Assembly (NCBI RefSeq): GCF_004664715.2
Contig: NC_051068.1
Coordinates: 55,996,953 to 56,060,952, forward strand
Direction: 5' to 3'
DNA: 64,000 nt
Source of the DNA: Peromyscus leucopus
Taxonomy: Eukaryota > Chordata > Mammalia > Rodentia > Cricetidae
This document shows, one piece after another, positions 40,516 through 53,656 of the stretch. The translations under genes and the position numbers were made by a program. Below the pieces are notes generated by a model. It saw only the letters and a program-made list of their open reading frames with translations. It was not told the origin of the DNA and searched no databases. How positions within the stretch are numbered: the stretch's first letter is position 1; each line of letters begins with the position of its first letter.

Positions 40516-41344
40516 GACAGCATCCCAACCACATCACTGAGGTTCTAATCAATCAACCAGCCTGGCAGAAACTTCAGTGTAAGGTTCAATTCTTTGCAGG
40601 TGCTTTCATTCACAAATTGTATACAATTATTATTTGTTAATTAAAACAAATTTAAAAACAGTTTTGGAATTAGTTTAATTTCTGTATCTGTCTCCACTGA
40701 GTACCGCAAATTGCCCTAATGTGAAGAAGAGCAACTCACAAAAAGCTTTCCTGGTAGCTGGGAGTGGGATTTTATGAGGCTTGAATATCTAAACAATTTG
40801 TTAAATGTAAATGCAAAAATGAGTTAAATACTGCCGAGAAAATATTGGAGATTCTGGACTATTCCAGTAGTCAGCTCCCACTGGCAGGGAGGTCCACAGA
40901 CTTTCCCTGGATTCTTTCATCTTTGCTCAGGAGAGAGTGATCAGTCTCTTCAAGTGTTACCATAGAAACTCACACAGGAACCCCTGAAGCCTTTGGAAAT
41001 GTAGACTGCTGTTCCAGCTCAAAGGTAGGTGAAGGTCAACAAGGTCCCCACTAACCCCATTCTGTAAGCCCTGCACCTGACCCTTGAAAACAATTCCTTT
41101 CCATTCATCTAGAGAGTCAGTCTCCTGACCTATCACCAGGAAGCAGAGTTTTGCTACTCAAACAATTCTTCATTGAAAAATAAGAAATTTACCATAACGA
41201 AGAGTGGGTTCTACACCTCACCAAGCTCCCTAAACTTCTACCCTGGATGCCTCTGTGAGTGGACTCAGTAAGGAAAAAAAATAGTCTTCCACCAAAAAGC
41301 TCTTCTGTTGCCTATTATTCTAAATTAGTCAGAATAGTCATGAC

Positions 41345-41435
41345 AGCTTTAAAAAAGGAAGGGGGAGGGAGAGGGAGAGAGATGGAGGAGGGGGAGGAGA
41401 GGGGGGAAGGGGAGGGGAGAGATGGGGGGGGGAGT
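41345..41435. repeat. GA-rich (polypurine) low-complexity tract
   Basis: About 90 nt of almost pure purine (gggagagggagagagatgg and similar). Confidence 0.9.
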
Positions 41436-42189
41436 CAGAAACCTGAATAAGGAAAGACACCTCCTGGTGTGGATAAAGGGGACACACATGGATGCAGTCA
41501 GGGCAGACACACCTGCTGCCCCACTCCGGGCATTCAGCTGTGTGATGACAACTGCCAGAGCTTTCCAAGCCTCCCCTCCCCCGGTACCCCAGAGTCTGCA
41601 GAGTGTGTTTACCCACAGAAGCCAGTACCTGCCTTCTCAATGCCCCCGTGGTTTTGAATTCTGTCCTTGCTTGGTGGTTTGGACTGATTTTGGTGCTAAC
41701 AACTGACCCAGATCCTCTTTACTCTGTGGGATTTGAGGAAGTCGTGAAAGAGAGATATGAACAGCACAGTGAAAGTACAACGCATGCTTACATTTCTTAC
41801 ATTACTAAGTTGGGCATATTTGGTATCCAAATAAAACTGGAAAATAGAAGCTCTCTCTACTGAAATGTCCTTCAAAATAATCCAATGAGATGGTAGAAAC
41901 ACACAGTAGTAAAATGATGTAAGATAGGGCATGTTATCCCAAACACTTGAGACCAAGAGAGTGCAGAAGCCAGGTTTGTTTCACTGTGTGGTGTTAGTCA
42001 GACAGGACCAGTCCCAGCTCAAGAACCCACAGCCCCAGGAGCAAGGTCAGGAAGTAGCTGGGAAGATATCTGCCAGGCCCAAAAGCCAGAACATTTTATA
42101 ATGGAATGTTCGGGTAAAGAACACACATTTTAAAATATATAATAAAATTGGTTCTCGGAAGGAGGGATGGGACACGTATGTTGATGCAA

Positions 42190-42850
42190 GAAACACAGCT
42201 CTCACCTTGAAGAGGGCAAGAGATAGTTTACTCTAGAGCAGTGGTTCTCAACCTGTGAGTCACAACCCTTTGAGGGCTAAATGACCTTTTACAGGGTCCC
42301 CCAAAGACCATTGGAAATATCAGGCATTTACATTATGACTCATAACAGTAGCAAAATTACAGTTATGAAGTAGCAACAAAATAATTTTATGGTTGGGCGT
42401 GTGGGGGGGTGTGTGTCACCACACCACCAGGAACTGTATTAAAGGACCAAAGCATTAGGAAGGTTGAGAACCACTACTCTAGAGCCAAATGTGAGTGACC
42501 ATGGCCCAATAATATAAATTCAGGTTACCCCCAAATTCTATGTTCCCGTATGGTAACAGTGGCTTGAAGTTGATATAGTAATAGAACAAAGAAAATCATA
42601 TGCTAATCAGGACATGGCCAACCCATTGGTGGAAATAGCGGGGAGGTGGGTTCCAAAAGCAGGAAAGCCTCAGCTGTTGGCCCCAGCTGCTGATTGACAG
42701 CAGTCTTAGCCTTTTAGTTAATGGGAGCTGGAGATCTGCTTGTTCATTCCGAAGAATTTACCTTATGATCATAAGGATGTTAGGTCACATACAAAGGATG
42801 GCAATGGCTGTTCGGAGGCCAAGGGAGCCCAAGATAACTGGCCTGAGTTA
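42190..42850 (+). repeat. Dispersed repeat pair, copy 2, split by a hAT element
   Basis: Homologous to 40,130-40,515; interrupted at 42,239-42,476 by a DNA transposon. Confidence 0.6.
42239..42476 (+). mobile_element. URR1-like non-autonomous hAT (Charlie) DNA transposon
   Basis: 238 bp with terminal inverted repeats cagtggttctcaacct / aggttgagaaccacta and a perfect 8-bp target duplication ctctagag (42,231-42,238 and 42,477-42,484). This matches the ubiquitous rodent URR1 family. It encodes nothing. Confidence 0.93.
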
Positions 42851-43516
42851 TAATTAGGCTCTGGATCTGCACTATTCCAACTTCTCCATAGTCATCAAAG
42901 TTCCGATCAGCCTTTGTGGCACGTTCGCCACGAGTATTTCTTCTCTCCAGAACTTTGGTTCTCAACTCCAGTTAGCCCAAAGTTTGGGGTAGGAGGGCAA
43001 TCTATGAGGTGCTGGCCGCTGCTCGGTTGATGGCATTGTAAATAAGACATGGTGTTGTCTTTGCGGCTGACCCTGGGTTTCTGAGCCAATGTCTCAGAGT
43101 ATATTCATTTGTTTATGTTTTAAGATTTATGTGCCAGGGATTTATCTTTTAACTAATTAAAAGGCAAGCTATAGGTGCACACATTTCTAAAAGCCATTTT
43201 CAACCAAAGGGTACCCCCTTTACCATCCCCCAAAAAGGGCAGGCCTGCCGACTTGGTCCAAAATTGAGTCTAGGAACAGCTGAAGCTAGGCTATAGAAGG
43301 ATTTCTGGCTGTTAGAAAAAGCATTTCCTGGGAACCTGTGACCTGAGTTCATAAATTCCCATCTGCCAAAAGGAATCACTTGCTTTGCCTCTGGCAGAGG
43401 GTCATGTGGGTCTTCACTGACATACACCTGTGGTTGCATATCAAAGCCCATGCTGACCGCCGGGCTCTCTTGATCCCTACCCACAAGTACTTGTTATACA
43501 TCTCAAAGCCCACCTC

Positions 43517-43519
<3 letters not shown>

Positions 43520-43573
<54 letters not shown>
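43520..43573. repeat. (CA)n microsatellite
   Basis: Pure CA run of about 54 nt. Confidence 0.95.
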
Positions 43574-43575
<2 letters not shown>

Positions 43576-43723
43576 TTCTGGAGGTCCCACCTCTCCCCCT
43601 CCCTTGCCCCCCATTATGCTAGCTCCCAGAATGTGGCAGTTCACAGGGTTCTTTCCTCCCCGATACTCCTTCAATCTCTCTATATAACCACAAGGTTTTT
43701 CCTCTGTCCCCACTTATCTTCCT

Positions 43724-44078
43724 TAGGGTTGTATTGCTGTGCAGAGACACCATGGCCATGGCAACTTTTATAAAGGAAAATATTTCCCTGGGGCTGGCTT
43801 ACAGTTCAGAGGTTTAGCCCATTATCGCCATGGGAGGAAGCACGGTGGCATGCAGGCAGACATGGTGCTGGAGAAGGAGCTGAGAGTTCTACATCTGGAT
43901 CCCAAGGCAGCAGGAAGTGAATGCCACACTGGGCCTGGCTTCAGCATCTGAGACCTCAACCGGGTGACACACCTCCTCCAACAAAGCCACACCCACTCCC
44001 ACGAGGCCACACCTCCTCACAGTGTCACTCCCTATGGTCCTATGGGGGCCATTTCCTTTCAAACCACCACACCACTAT
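43724..44078 (+). repeat. Rodent interspersed repeat (family not assigned), sense copy
   Basis: ttagggttgtattgctgtgc ... tttcaaaccaccacacc; the reverse complement of 54,216-54,538 matches along its length (gctgagagttctacatct, ccacacctcct). A familiar high-copy rodent repeat whose name I do not give with certainty. Confidence 0.7.
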
Positions 44079-44107
44079 TCTTTACCATTCTCCATCTTGT
44101 TATTCTC

Positions 44108-44190
44108 TGTGTAATGGCTATTCTTGGTTGTCAGCTTGACTACTTGTGGAATTAACTAAACCACAAGTGGTTGGGTAAACCTGAGAGAGA
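44108..44190 (+). repeat. Split rodent repeat, 5' part
   Basis: atggctattcttggttgtca ... aacctgagagagatttt; the rest of the same repeat resumes at 46,905, so 2.7 kb has been inserted. Confidence 0.65.
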
Positions 44191-46904
44191 TTTTCTTTTT
44201 TTCTTTTCTTTTCCCATTTACTGAGAGTAGATTTTTTTTTTAATAAAAATTTGTCCTGATTTCGGTTTCCCCTATGTCTACTCCTCCCAGTTCCTCCCCA
44301 CCTCCCTTCCCATCAGGATCCACTCCTTTCCTACCTCTCATTAGAAAACAAACAAGTTCCTAAGAGATAATAATAACATATATCAAAATAATGGATGGGC
44401 ACCACTACAGTGAGCAAATATATGGTGAAGAGATGGGAGAGAATGAGACGTGGAGCAGCTCCTGTGTTGTGGAGAGAGGTGGAACAGGAGACTCAACAGC
44501 AGTGAGGAACAGAGTGATGTGAGTGGCCTGTGCTGCCACCAATGTCTGGTTCTGTGGCCCTACCAAAGCCAGGGTCTGTGGATGTATGTGGCCCACATTA
44601 CCACCAAAGGTCATGCCAATGTCCAAGGTCTGGACTGCTGCCTAAAGCCATGTTAATGTCCAAGGACCCTGCTGAGTAGGTCCCACCCCTCACTGGCCAC
44701 CAAGGAGAAGCTGGCCTTGCTCCTCACTGGAGGCAGCATGGAGGAGCAGGTGGTGGCATGGGCATAGAAGATGGTGGGACCCAGGAGAGCTGACCCCAGT
44801 GACTGGAGGCTGGAGGGCATGGGAGAGCTGACCCCAGTGCTGGGAGTGTGGGAGTGCTGTTCCTGCCCCTTACCTGAGGGGGAGGTCTCAGCAGAGGCCT
44901 GGACTAACCAACTCAGCTACCACCCAGGCCCACATCTGGGGTTTGGAGTTAGCCCAACCCAACATCTACCCCATCTATGACCTGCTACACTGTGTGAAAG
45001 GACCAGTCCTGCAGAACCATAGCCGCAGGATCTCCATGACTCAGGGCAAGAGCAGGACATCCAAGAGAAGTTTCGGTGAGGGTCCAGGACTGATGATGTA
45101 GCAGAAGCCAGAAGCCTTGAACCAGAACAACAACTCACTGCAATGAACATTTACATATGAAGCCGTTTGGACAAAAGGTGCATTGCAGGACACACCACTA
45201 CAAACCAATATGTGATGGAGAGGAGGGCAAAATGGAGGAACAGGGTTTTGTTGCTTTTGTTTCCTTTTTTTTTTTAAATCATTATTTTTTTTCTTTTTCC
45301 TTTTCTTTTCTTTTGGGGGAGAGGCTACAAGGGTGTTGGGTGGACTTGGAAGGACTAGGAAATAAGTGGAATTGGGTGAATGATATGAAATTCCCAAAGA
45401 ATCAATAAAAAAGTTATTGAATATATATAAAAATAAAATATATGATAAAACAATTGGAGTTGGACAAGAAGGAAAAGAGCCCAAGAGAAGGTACAAGAAT
45501 CAGAGACTCACTCATTCTCACACTCAGGAATCCAATAAAAATACTAAACTAGTTGAGTGATAGTGGAGCTTTTAATCCCAGCACTCAGGTTGGGGGTGGG
45601 GGAGGGAAGAGGCAGGTGGATCTCTGTGAGTTTGAAGCCAGCCTGGTCTTCAGAGTGAATTCTAGGACAGCTAGGGTTACACAGAGAAACCCTCTCTCTA
45701 AAAACAAAAACACTAAACTGGAAACCATAATATAAGTGCAGAGGACCTGGTGCAGACCCATGCAGGACCTCTGCATGCTGCTCAGGCTCTGTGAGTTCAA
45801 ATGAGCTTTGCTCATGTTGATTTAATGCCTTGTTTTCTTGGTGTCCTCCATCTTCTCTGACTCTTACATTCTTTCTGTCTCCTCTTCCATGGGGCTCCCT
45901 AAGCCCTGAAGAGAGGGATTTGATAAAGACATCCCAGTTAGGGCTGAATGTTCAAAGGTCTCTCCTTCTCTGCATAATGTTCACTTGTGGGTCTCTGTAT
46001 TTATTACCATCTGCTGCAGGAGGAAGCTTCTCTGACGATGGCTGAACAAGGCACTGATTTGAGTATAGCAGAATGCCATTGGGAGTCATTTTATTGATAT
46101 GTTTCTTTCTGGTTGTTTCTTTGTTGTTGTGTTTGTTTGCTTGCTTGTTTTAGGATAGTAGTATTTGGTTTTACTCTAGGTCCATGGGGTATCTAGTCTC
46201 TGGTGCTTGGTCACCCAAGCAGTGTCAGGTATGGGTTCCATCTCATAGAGTAGGCTTTAAGTCAAATCAGATAGTGGTTGGTTACTCCCACAAGCTTTGT
46301 GCCACTATTGCCCTAGCATATCCTGCAGGAAGTGCAACATTATAGATAAAGGTTTTGTGGCTGGCTTGGTGTTTATGTTTCTCTTTTGGTAGCACACAAA
46401 GTACCTTCCTGTACCAAAGACGCTAGCCTGTAAGGGTGAAGGCTCCATGCAGGCAGCAGCTCAACTTCTCTGTGTTCATTGTCTTCAGCAATGGGGCCTT
46501 GCTGTCAGTCTGTGGAGAGTAACCTGTAGTCTTGGCAACAGCCTGAGTTGTTTGTGGATCCCCATGGGACCCCTTTGGCCAAAAGATCAATTAGATGTAA
46601 CCCAATCCCAGTAGTGGAAGCTTTGTTTGGTGACAAGAGATGTCCAGTTGGGACTCTGTCTCCCCCAGTATTTGGCGATTTCGCTTAGATAGACATTTTA
46701 TATGTATATATTTCAGGAAGTGTCTACTGTGTTACTTTTCCATACTTCTCCAATTCCTCTCCTCTACCCTCCCCAACTGATCCTCTCATTCCAGCTGCAC
46801 CCCCATCCATCCACATCTATCTATTCTATTTCCCTTTCCTAATGAAATCTTTCTAGTCCCTTACTCTAAGTCTAACCTCTGAGGATCTTTTTTTAAATTA
46901 AATA
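44191..46904. mobile_element. Rearranged L1 fragments filling the split repeat
   Basis: 44.2-44.4 kb: antisense L1 piece (tctcattagaaaacaaacaa). 44.4-45.43 kb: sense L1 3' end finishing aatcaataaaaaagttattg. 45.55-45.71 kb: B1. 46.17-46.90 kb: antisense L1, homologous to 4.74-5.5 kb. The mixed orientation suggests an inverted (twin-primed) or multiple insertion. Confidence 0.6.
45553..45710 (+). repeat. B1 SINE, diverged
   Basis: cttttaatcccagcactcag ... gggttacacagagaaaccc, A-rich end; lacks the usual gccgggcg head. Confidence 0.8.
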
Positions 46905-47275
46905 ACTTGAAGTGGAAAGACCCACTTTTAATTCAGATCTTTTGAGGTAGGAAGATCTACCTTTAATCAGGACTTCACCTTCTGGTGGCAACCCATACAC
47001 ATGACACGGGAGAAGGAAGCTTTCGCTCCTTGCTGCTTGCCCTCATTCTCCCTGGCAAGTCCATTCCTTCACTGGCATTAGAGCCAACTTCTTTGGGATT
47101 CCAGTGTATATTGAAGACCAGCTGAGACACCCAGCCTTGTGGACTGAACAACTACTAGACTCTTAGACTTTCCATTGGTAGACAGCCATTTTGGGGACTA
47201 GCTGGACTACAGCCCGTAAGCCATTCTAATAAATCCCCTTTATATATATCCCTCTAGAGAACCCTGACTGATACA
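46905..47275 (+). repeat. Split rodent repeat, 3' part
   Basis: gaagtggaaagacccacttt ... gccattctaataaatcccct; continues the repeat started at 44,108. Confidence 0.65.
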
Positions 47276-48895
47276 CCAGCATGCTCTGCTATCCTCTGCT
47301 CCCAAGAGATAGCCATAGCCATGTCCTTTCTGCCTCTTTTTGTCTCTGCTCCGGACTCTTCCAGATGCCTCTGGATGTTCTCTTTCTTTTAGCCACAACA
47401 AAACCTTCCTCCTAATCATGGAGTGGCCATCTCAGTGGTTTCTTTACTGTGCCCCCACTTACAATGAGTGGTCTCTAAGGTTATTAAGAATAAGGCAACA
47501 TGAGAATAACTGGACACAGAAACTATGCCCATGCTTTAAAGGCCAATTGTAGGGAAACCACTGGGGCTAGGAGATAGCTCAGAGGTCAGCCATGCAAGCC
47601 TGATACCTAAATTTGGATCCCCAGAATCCACACAAAAGAAAAGCCAGACACAATAGTGCAGACATCTGTAATCCCAGTCTTGCGGTGAACAAGAGATCAA
47701 GGTGGAAGGTGAGGACCTTCTATCAAGGTTGTCCTATGACCTCCATATGCACACTGTAGCACACATGTGTCCATACACACAAACAAACACATACACATAC
47801 ACAAAAGATTACAAGAGAAGAGTCTAACAATTTTTCAATAAAAGATTCATGATGAGCCCAAGGATGGAAGTTAAAGCATTAAAAATGCCCATAATGAGAA
47901 GTACTCTTCATTAAGGCGTGGGTTCTAATAGAAAACCATTTTTCTAGCGCAAAATGGGTGGCATAAGTTAATATGGTGAAAGGGTAGGAAAAGATGGGAG
48001 AGTGAGGAGAAAAAAGGATTATTTGTAGTAGAATTTGAAAATACTCAGTAGAGCAAAAGGTGCCACAGTGGTTGCGATGTATTACTTCATTGTACCCCAT
48101 TTTGCTAAGTACTTAAGATACCAGCTTGAAAATCATCCTAAAGCTCACTGAAGTACAAGTCCCTCATTGTGGCTGCCACAAAGGGGTGGGGACTTCCTTT
48201 CTGGTAGAGAAAGGCAGGTTTAAAGAGGCGGCTAAGCCACCCAGCATTCAAAGGCAGAAGGGTGGTGCTGGTTCCTCAAGGCCTTCAGCTGGGAAACACT
48301 TTGATTAACATCAGCATCAGAGGGCCAGCAGAGAGGAAGTTAGTTCTCAGCGTGAACCACTGGGAGAATCCAAGGTTTCTCATGCGAGATATGATGGGTC
48401 CCTTTCTGCAACTGGGGGAGAAGAGAATTTAAAGTGCTTGTAAATATTTTGTGTTATTTAGAACCCATAGTAACAAGTCTGTACACAAATTGCTTCTTCC
48501 TGAGCTGACCATTTAAAATGAAATTTCAGATGAAATAAGTATGTTCAGTTTGTTACACAGGATCCCTATGAAGACTCTGGTTTGAGGGAACTCTGATGGT
48601 CAAACATTCTAAAAGAGAAAAAGGAAGTGGCTAGTCAAATACTTTGGGTACAACCACATACTTGAAATCAACGACTGGGTCCAGCTCACACGGAGCAAAA
48701 TTCTGTTCTTAGATGGCTTTGTTTTGGCGGTTCTTGGGATCAAACCCAGGACTTCTTGCATGCTAGAAAATTGCCCTGCCACTAAGCCACACCATGTAAT
48801 ATATCCCTCATGCTCAATCTGCTCCTTCCTCTCTCTACTCAGAACTCTTCCAGATGCCTCTGGCTGTTCTCTCTCTCTCACATCCACAAGAAATC
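47276..48895. other. Intergenic with a B2 and an antisense ID fragment
   Basis: B2 at about 47,558-47,815 (ggggctaggagatagctcag). ID-like antisense at about 48,720-48,790 (gggatcaaacccaggacttc). No gene recognised. Confidence 0.45.
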
Positions 48896-49850
48896 TGTAG
48901 AGGGCATGAGGTCTCTGTGCTCACACATAAGCACTGGGGAAAACCGTAATGCTAAACGTTGAGGCTTGTCTCTTCAATGGAAGGGTTGTTTACCTATTTT
49001 CTACACAGAAGGCTGAAAATGGATGTGGTTAATAACCTGTATGGCTAGGCCTCACTCAAATCCTCCAGAATATTTATCCCAGGCCCTTCCCCCCACAGAC
49101 CCATATCTGGGGCATTCTTTCTCAGTCAGTAGAACCCATTCTTAGGAGAGATGTCACACGGAATTTGTATCTTAGTGACATCTGTTCAGCTGGAATCTCC
49201 AACTCAGCCTCAGTTCTCTCTCTCCAAATGCTGCCCTCTCAGAAAAGCCGCCAAAAGTCCAGTTCTGCATTCCTGCATTCCAGCCCCTCCCCCCAAGCTG
49301 CTAGCTGCTCAAGACCCTGCCTACCATAATTGGGCACAAACCCAGGTTGTGGAGGATGCATCATCACCCCATGCCTACAGGGTATTTAAGCCCCCTCCTT
49401 CAGATTGGCAGTGTGTGTGTGTGAGTGATTTTTCTCCCGTCCCCTTCCCTGCCTCGCTCTCTGAGTGCTGAAGAGTCACCTAGGAGTGCTTTGCCCAAAT
49501 AAACCTGATCTTTTACTTTTTAATTTGGCTTTATCTGGCTTACTGCATTGTCAGAAAAACCTGTGATCAGGATCCAGAAGACCTATGAGCATCTGTGTTC
49601 TCTATGTGACTGAGACTACACCTGATCCTCCCGTAGGCACTTAGCTGCCTTAAGCTTTATTGTACACATGGGATTGAGATAATTGTTATGATGAAACTCT
49701 CCCCCCCCAAAAAAAAATTGTACTGTACTTAATAACAAAAAATAAACTGCCCAGCTAAAATTAAATCACCACCAGCTAAGTGGTGTTGAACCAGATTTCC
49801 TTCTTGCCGCATGCAGATCATTACTTTGCCATCCCTGCTGATTGTAGAGG
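48896..49850 (+). repeat. LTR-like repeat, copy B (family not assigned)
   Basis: Homologous in two blocks to 36,735-37,300. Contains a TATA-like gggtatttaagcc (49,380) and caaataaacctgatc (49,497), the layout expected of an LTR promoter and polyadenylation site. Confidence 0.45.
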
Positions 49851-51269
49851 CCCTCCCCCCAAAAAACAAACAAGCAAACCTTTCCCTTAACCATACCATG
49901 AAATGGTCAGGTCATCAGTTTATACATCTGGTGTCAAGAAATCCAGGAGGGGCTCAGATGGAGCCCTTTCGAAGGAGCCCAGCCTCTCCTAGCTGACCCA
50001 AGCTGTTGATTCTACTCTCCTCAGGTGTGTTTTGATCATTTGTTTCTGCTGGCTTCTGCCACCCACCACAATCGACTCCCAATGGGAAGAGTCCACCTCT
50101 TCAGCCACTTATTCCCTCCACCTGCTCTGCTTCTCTGCGCTTGAGGGCATCTCTCGTTCCTTCTGGATCCTGGAGCGTGCTGTGTCCTCCTGAGTTCCCG
50201 TCATGTGGAAAGGCTCTGTCTCTCCTGGTACCTGAGTGTCACCCCAGAGCTACCTGCTGCTGGAGTCTGCTACTACTACTAGAAAAGTCACACCGTGTGC
50301 CAGGAAGCTCCTCTCAGACTACTGGGTCCCTATCACATGGAAAGGGATGCCTCCCCTCTGTGATTTGAGACACTTCTCTCTGATGAGTCTCTGTCCACTT
50401 TGGGACACTCCAGATGAAAATGCTTGTCACCAGGACCCTTACTCTTCATTCTCCCAACTTTTCATCTCTCTCCGCATGTTCTTGGCTGCATCCCAGAGCT
50501 TCCTCTCTCTTGCCTGCTCTTCTCCGTGTCTCTGCTTGGCTGGCTGGAGCCTGCTGTTTAAGTCCTGCAGGTCCACCAGGCCTGGGCCTCTGAGATATTG
50601 GAATCCTCCCTCTGCCAAGGCTCCTGTTTGTGACCTTCCCCTCCTACTCTAATCTCTTTTCCTACTTGGCCTCAGAGATTCCATTAAGCCTAGATGTCTT
50701 ACTACAAATGGCTTAGCCTCATTACAGCTCAGTAGCCAATGACGGCACACCAGATTCCCAAGTTCTTGCAGAGTGTAAGAACCACTACAATATCAAATGT
50801 TGCCAAAATCTCTTATTTCTAAACCTTTTCTGCTCTACATGCTCAAAAATCTCTTATTTCTAAGTCTTCTTTTTCTCTCTCCTCATCTCCCTCTCTGATT
50901 GCTGAATTCAGTCTTCACAGAGATTAAAATATCTTTTGGGTGTATATAATATTTAAAAATTGTTTTTTTATTTCATTCTGCTCTATTAAAAAAGCTGACT
51001 GTGGAGTTCAGTTATGGCCCTCCCTCTCCAGAACCAAGCATGCTTGTTTAAAAGTTTCCTCCAAAATCTCTGTTCTGGCTCAGGAAGGCTACCTGACACT
51101 GTGACAGAGAAGAGAAAAACAGAACAGCAGAGGTTTTATTCAACTCTCTAAATAGTCCCCTCTCTTTACCTCTAAAGTATAAACTTTATCTCAATATTTG
51201 TAAGACAGTTGTTAACTCTTTACCTCAGTCCATTTCATATGTAAAAACAAGGCTTTGGTTTTTCTGGGA
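49851..51269. other. Intergenic, C/T-rich, no gene recognised
   Basis: Open frames of 75-138 codons occur at 50.1-50.65 kb but have no recognisable motifs and no splice context that I could support. Confidence 0.4.
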
Positions 51270-51275
51270 CTACTA

Positions 51276-51772
51276 TGTTAGGGGATGTCTTTCTGTATGC
51301 TATGAATGTGTGTGGCTCCCACTGGATAATAAAGCTGCACTGGCCTGTGGCAGGGCAGGATAAGGTTAGGCAGTACATTCAAACTAAAGACGAGATGAAG
51401 AAAGGCAGAGTCAGGGAGAGGTGAGCCTGCCTTGAAAGGAGCAACAAGATGCCAACAGACTGGTAATGCCACAGCCACGTGGCACTATAGATTGTATTAT
51501 AGATTGTATCTATCTATCTATATTATATTTATTATGGATTAATAGAGACTGGTAATGCCACAGCCACGTGGCACTATAGATTGTATTATAGATTGTATCT
51601 ATCTATATATATTATATCTATTATGGATTAATAGAAATGAGTTAAGTTATAAGAGCTGGCTAGCGAGAAGCCTGACTCATAGGCCATACAGTTTTTAAAT
51701 AATAAAGCCTCTGCATGTTTACTTGGGACCAAGTGCAGGATGGGGCGGGACACAGGAAAACTTCCTACTATA
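51276..51772 (+). mobile_element. Solo LTR (mys-like) with internal tandem duplication
   Basis: 497 bp, tgttaggggatgtctttctg to cctactata, flanked by the 6-bp target duplication ctacta (51,270-51,275 and 51,773-51,778). It is longer than its relatives because an 89-bp segment (agactggtaatgccacagcc...) occurs twice in tandem at 51,457-51,545 and 51,546-51,634. Confidence 0.85.
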
Positions 51773-51778
51773 CTACTA

Positions 51779-52700
51779 GGTCTCCTGCAGAGAAAGGCAA
51801 ACTCACAGACAAGTTTAAACTCACAAAACAGGGTTCAATGACGAAAACAAACTCAAGCTATCATGCTGCTCTTACTAGCCAAAAATTTACCTTGTACTTT
51901 TCCTTTATTTAAAAGAAGTTGCTCTTCAATGACTGCTCTCAGTAATCACCTATGTCTTGTGGTAAGTGATTGGATGAAAATAAAAAGGATTTAAGTTTAT
52001 GAAAGTTGTGAGGGTCTAAGAGAGTGATTTAAGGTGTGTGAATGCAAATTGTGAAAGCCTGAGGAAGTGACTTAAGGTATGTGAAAATGATACTTAAAGA
52101 TGATATATAATATTAAGACCAATAAAGTTCAGAGTTTTAGCATATTAATCAGTGGAGCTCTGATAAGCTATTAGTGTGGCCTTGGTAAAGCAGTGCCTAC
52201 CATTATCATAATCACAGGCTCAAAATTTTAAATTTCCTTTGGACCTGACAACAGGATGTTTAATTAGGGATGGTGTTGGCAAGTGTGTCCTGCAAAGGTT
52301 TCATCAGTGTTCCGGCTTCTGTCTCATCCCCTTCTGAACTCCAGCCAGCTTTCCACTTCTTCCTTTTTTCTTACTGAGAGCTATTCTCGCTTTATGACTT
52401 CTGTGATCTCACATCTTCTTTAATTTTTTTTTTTTTTTGTTGCCCTTGCACAGAAATCTCTAGGTTGTGATGAGTTAATTCTTATGTTCCATACTGAGCA
52501 GCATTCCTCTAGAAACCTCTTATGGACTGCTCTTGATCCTACACTGACAACTTAAAGGCCACACATCTCCTAGTATTTGGCCTTGATGGCACCCCCACCC
52601 AATCTCCTTGATGAGATCACTGTTATCCTATATAGAATGCTGTGTGAAACACTCCCCCAAAGAAAGTGTCCTTAGAAGGTACTGTTATTCCCATCAGTCA
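51779..52700. other. Intergenic, nothing recognised
   Basis: A/T-rich; a poly(T) at 52,425-52,438. No gene or clear repeat. Confidence 0.4.
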
Positions 52701-52715
52701 AGAATAAGACCACTA

Positions 52716-52888
52716 GCCGGGCGGTGGTGGCGCACGCCTTTAATCCCAGCACTCGGGAGGCAGAGCCAGGTGGATCTCTGTGAGTTCGAGCCCAGCCTGG
52801 GCTACCAAGTGAGTCCCAGGAAAGGCGCAAAGCTACACAGAGAAACGCTGTCTCGAAAAACCAAAAAAAAAAAAAAAAAAAAAAAAAA
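52716..52888 (+). repeat. B1 SINE, young, with 15-bp target-site duplication
   Basis: gccgggcggtggtggcgcac to poly(A), flanked by perfect agaataagaccacta (52,701-52,715 and 52,889-52,903). Confidence 0.97.
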
Positions 52889-52903
52889 AGAATAAGACCA
52901 CTA

Positions 52904-53655
52904 CCACAGTTTAAAGCCAAACTTGAAGCAAACTTTAATTAAATACTGGCCAGGTGGATGGGCTTTGGCCAGGTCCGTACCCAGATTCCCAGGAAATGGC
53001 CCCAACTCATGGTTTTCAGGGGTTTAAGGTATTTCCCATCAGGTCCAATCATGGCAAGCATACATCCTGATGTATTTCCGGCCTACATACCTCCGGCCTA
53101 CATCCAATCAGGGGCAAGTGTACATTCTGACATATTTCCTTCCTGTGAACCTCCCGCCCACATGTGATCAAGCACATCTGGTACAGACGGGTCAAACAAA
53201 CTTGTTTAGGGGAGTGAAAACATGTGGCTTGCTATGTCCCATAAATAATAGCCTCCAGCATTTCAGGAACTATCTATCCTTGGGCAAAGGGCTTACAGAT
53301 CAGAGGCATTTGTGTTTCATGGATCTCTTAGGCATAGTAATTAAAATGTAACTTTGGCTCTCACAGTACCTCAGTTCACTCAGACAAAATCTGTAAGCAG
53401 GAGACATCTAGGCGAGTGCCGGAAATGAGTTTACGACTGTATCTAACACACTGTCCACGTTGCCATCTTAGTGACAGATGTGGCGTGTACACGATCCTAA
53501 ATCAATTTGTAGGTTTGGGGGAAAGAAAAGTCTTCATCTATGTAAGTGAAGGAAAACCTACAGCATTCTGTGACGCTGTTCTTTCATTGGTTCCCACCTG
53601 CCTACACTGCTTTCATCAACGCCTTGGTATCAAATCAGATAGTTAATAGCTTAAT
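52904..53655. other. Intergenic, short internal tandem similarity
   Basis: 53.04-53.17 kb contains two to three diverged units around catcctgatgtatttccggcc / cattctgacatatttccttc. No gene recognised. Confidence 0.4.
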
Positions 53656-53656
53656 T

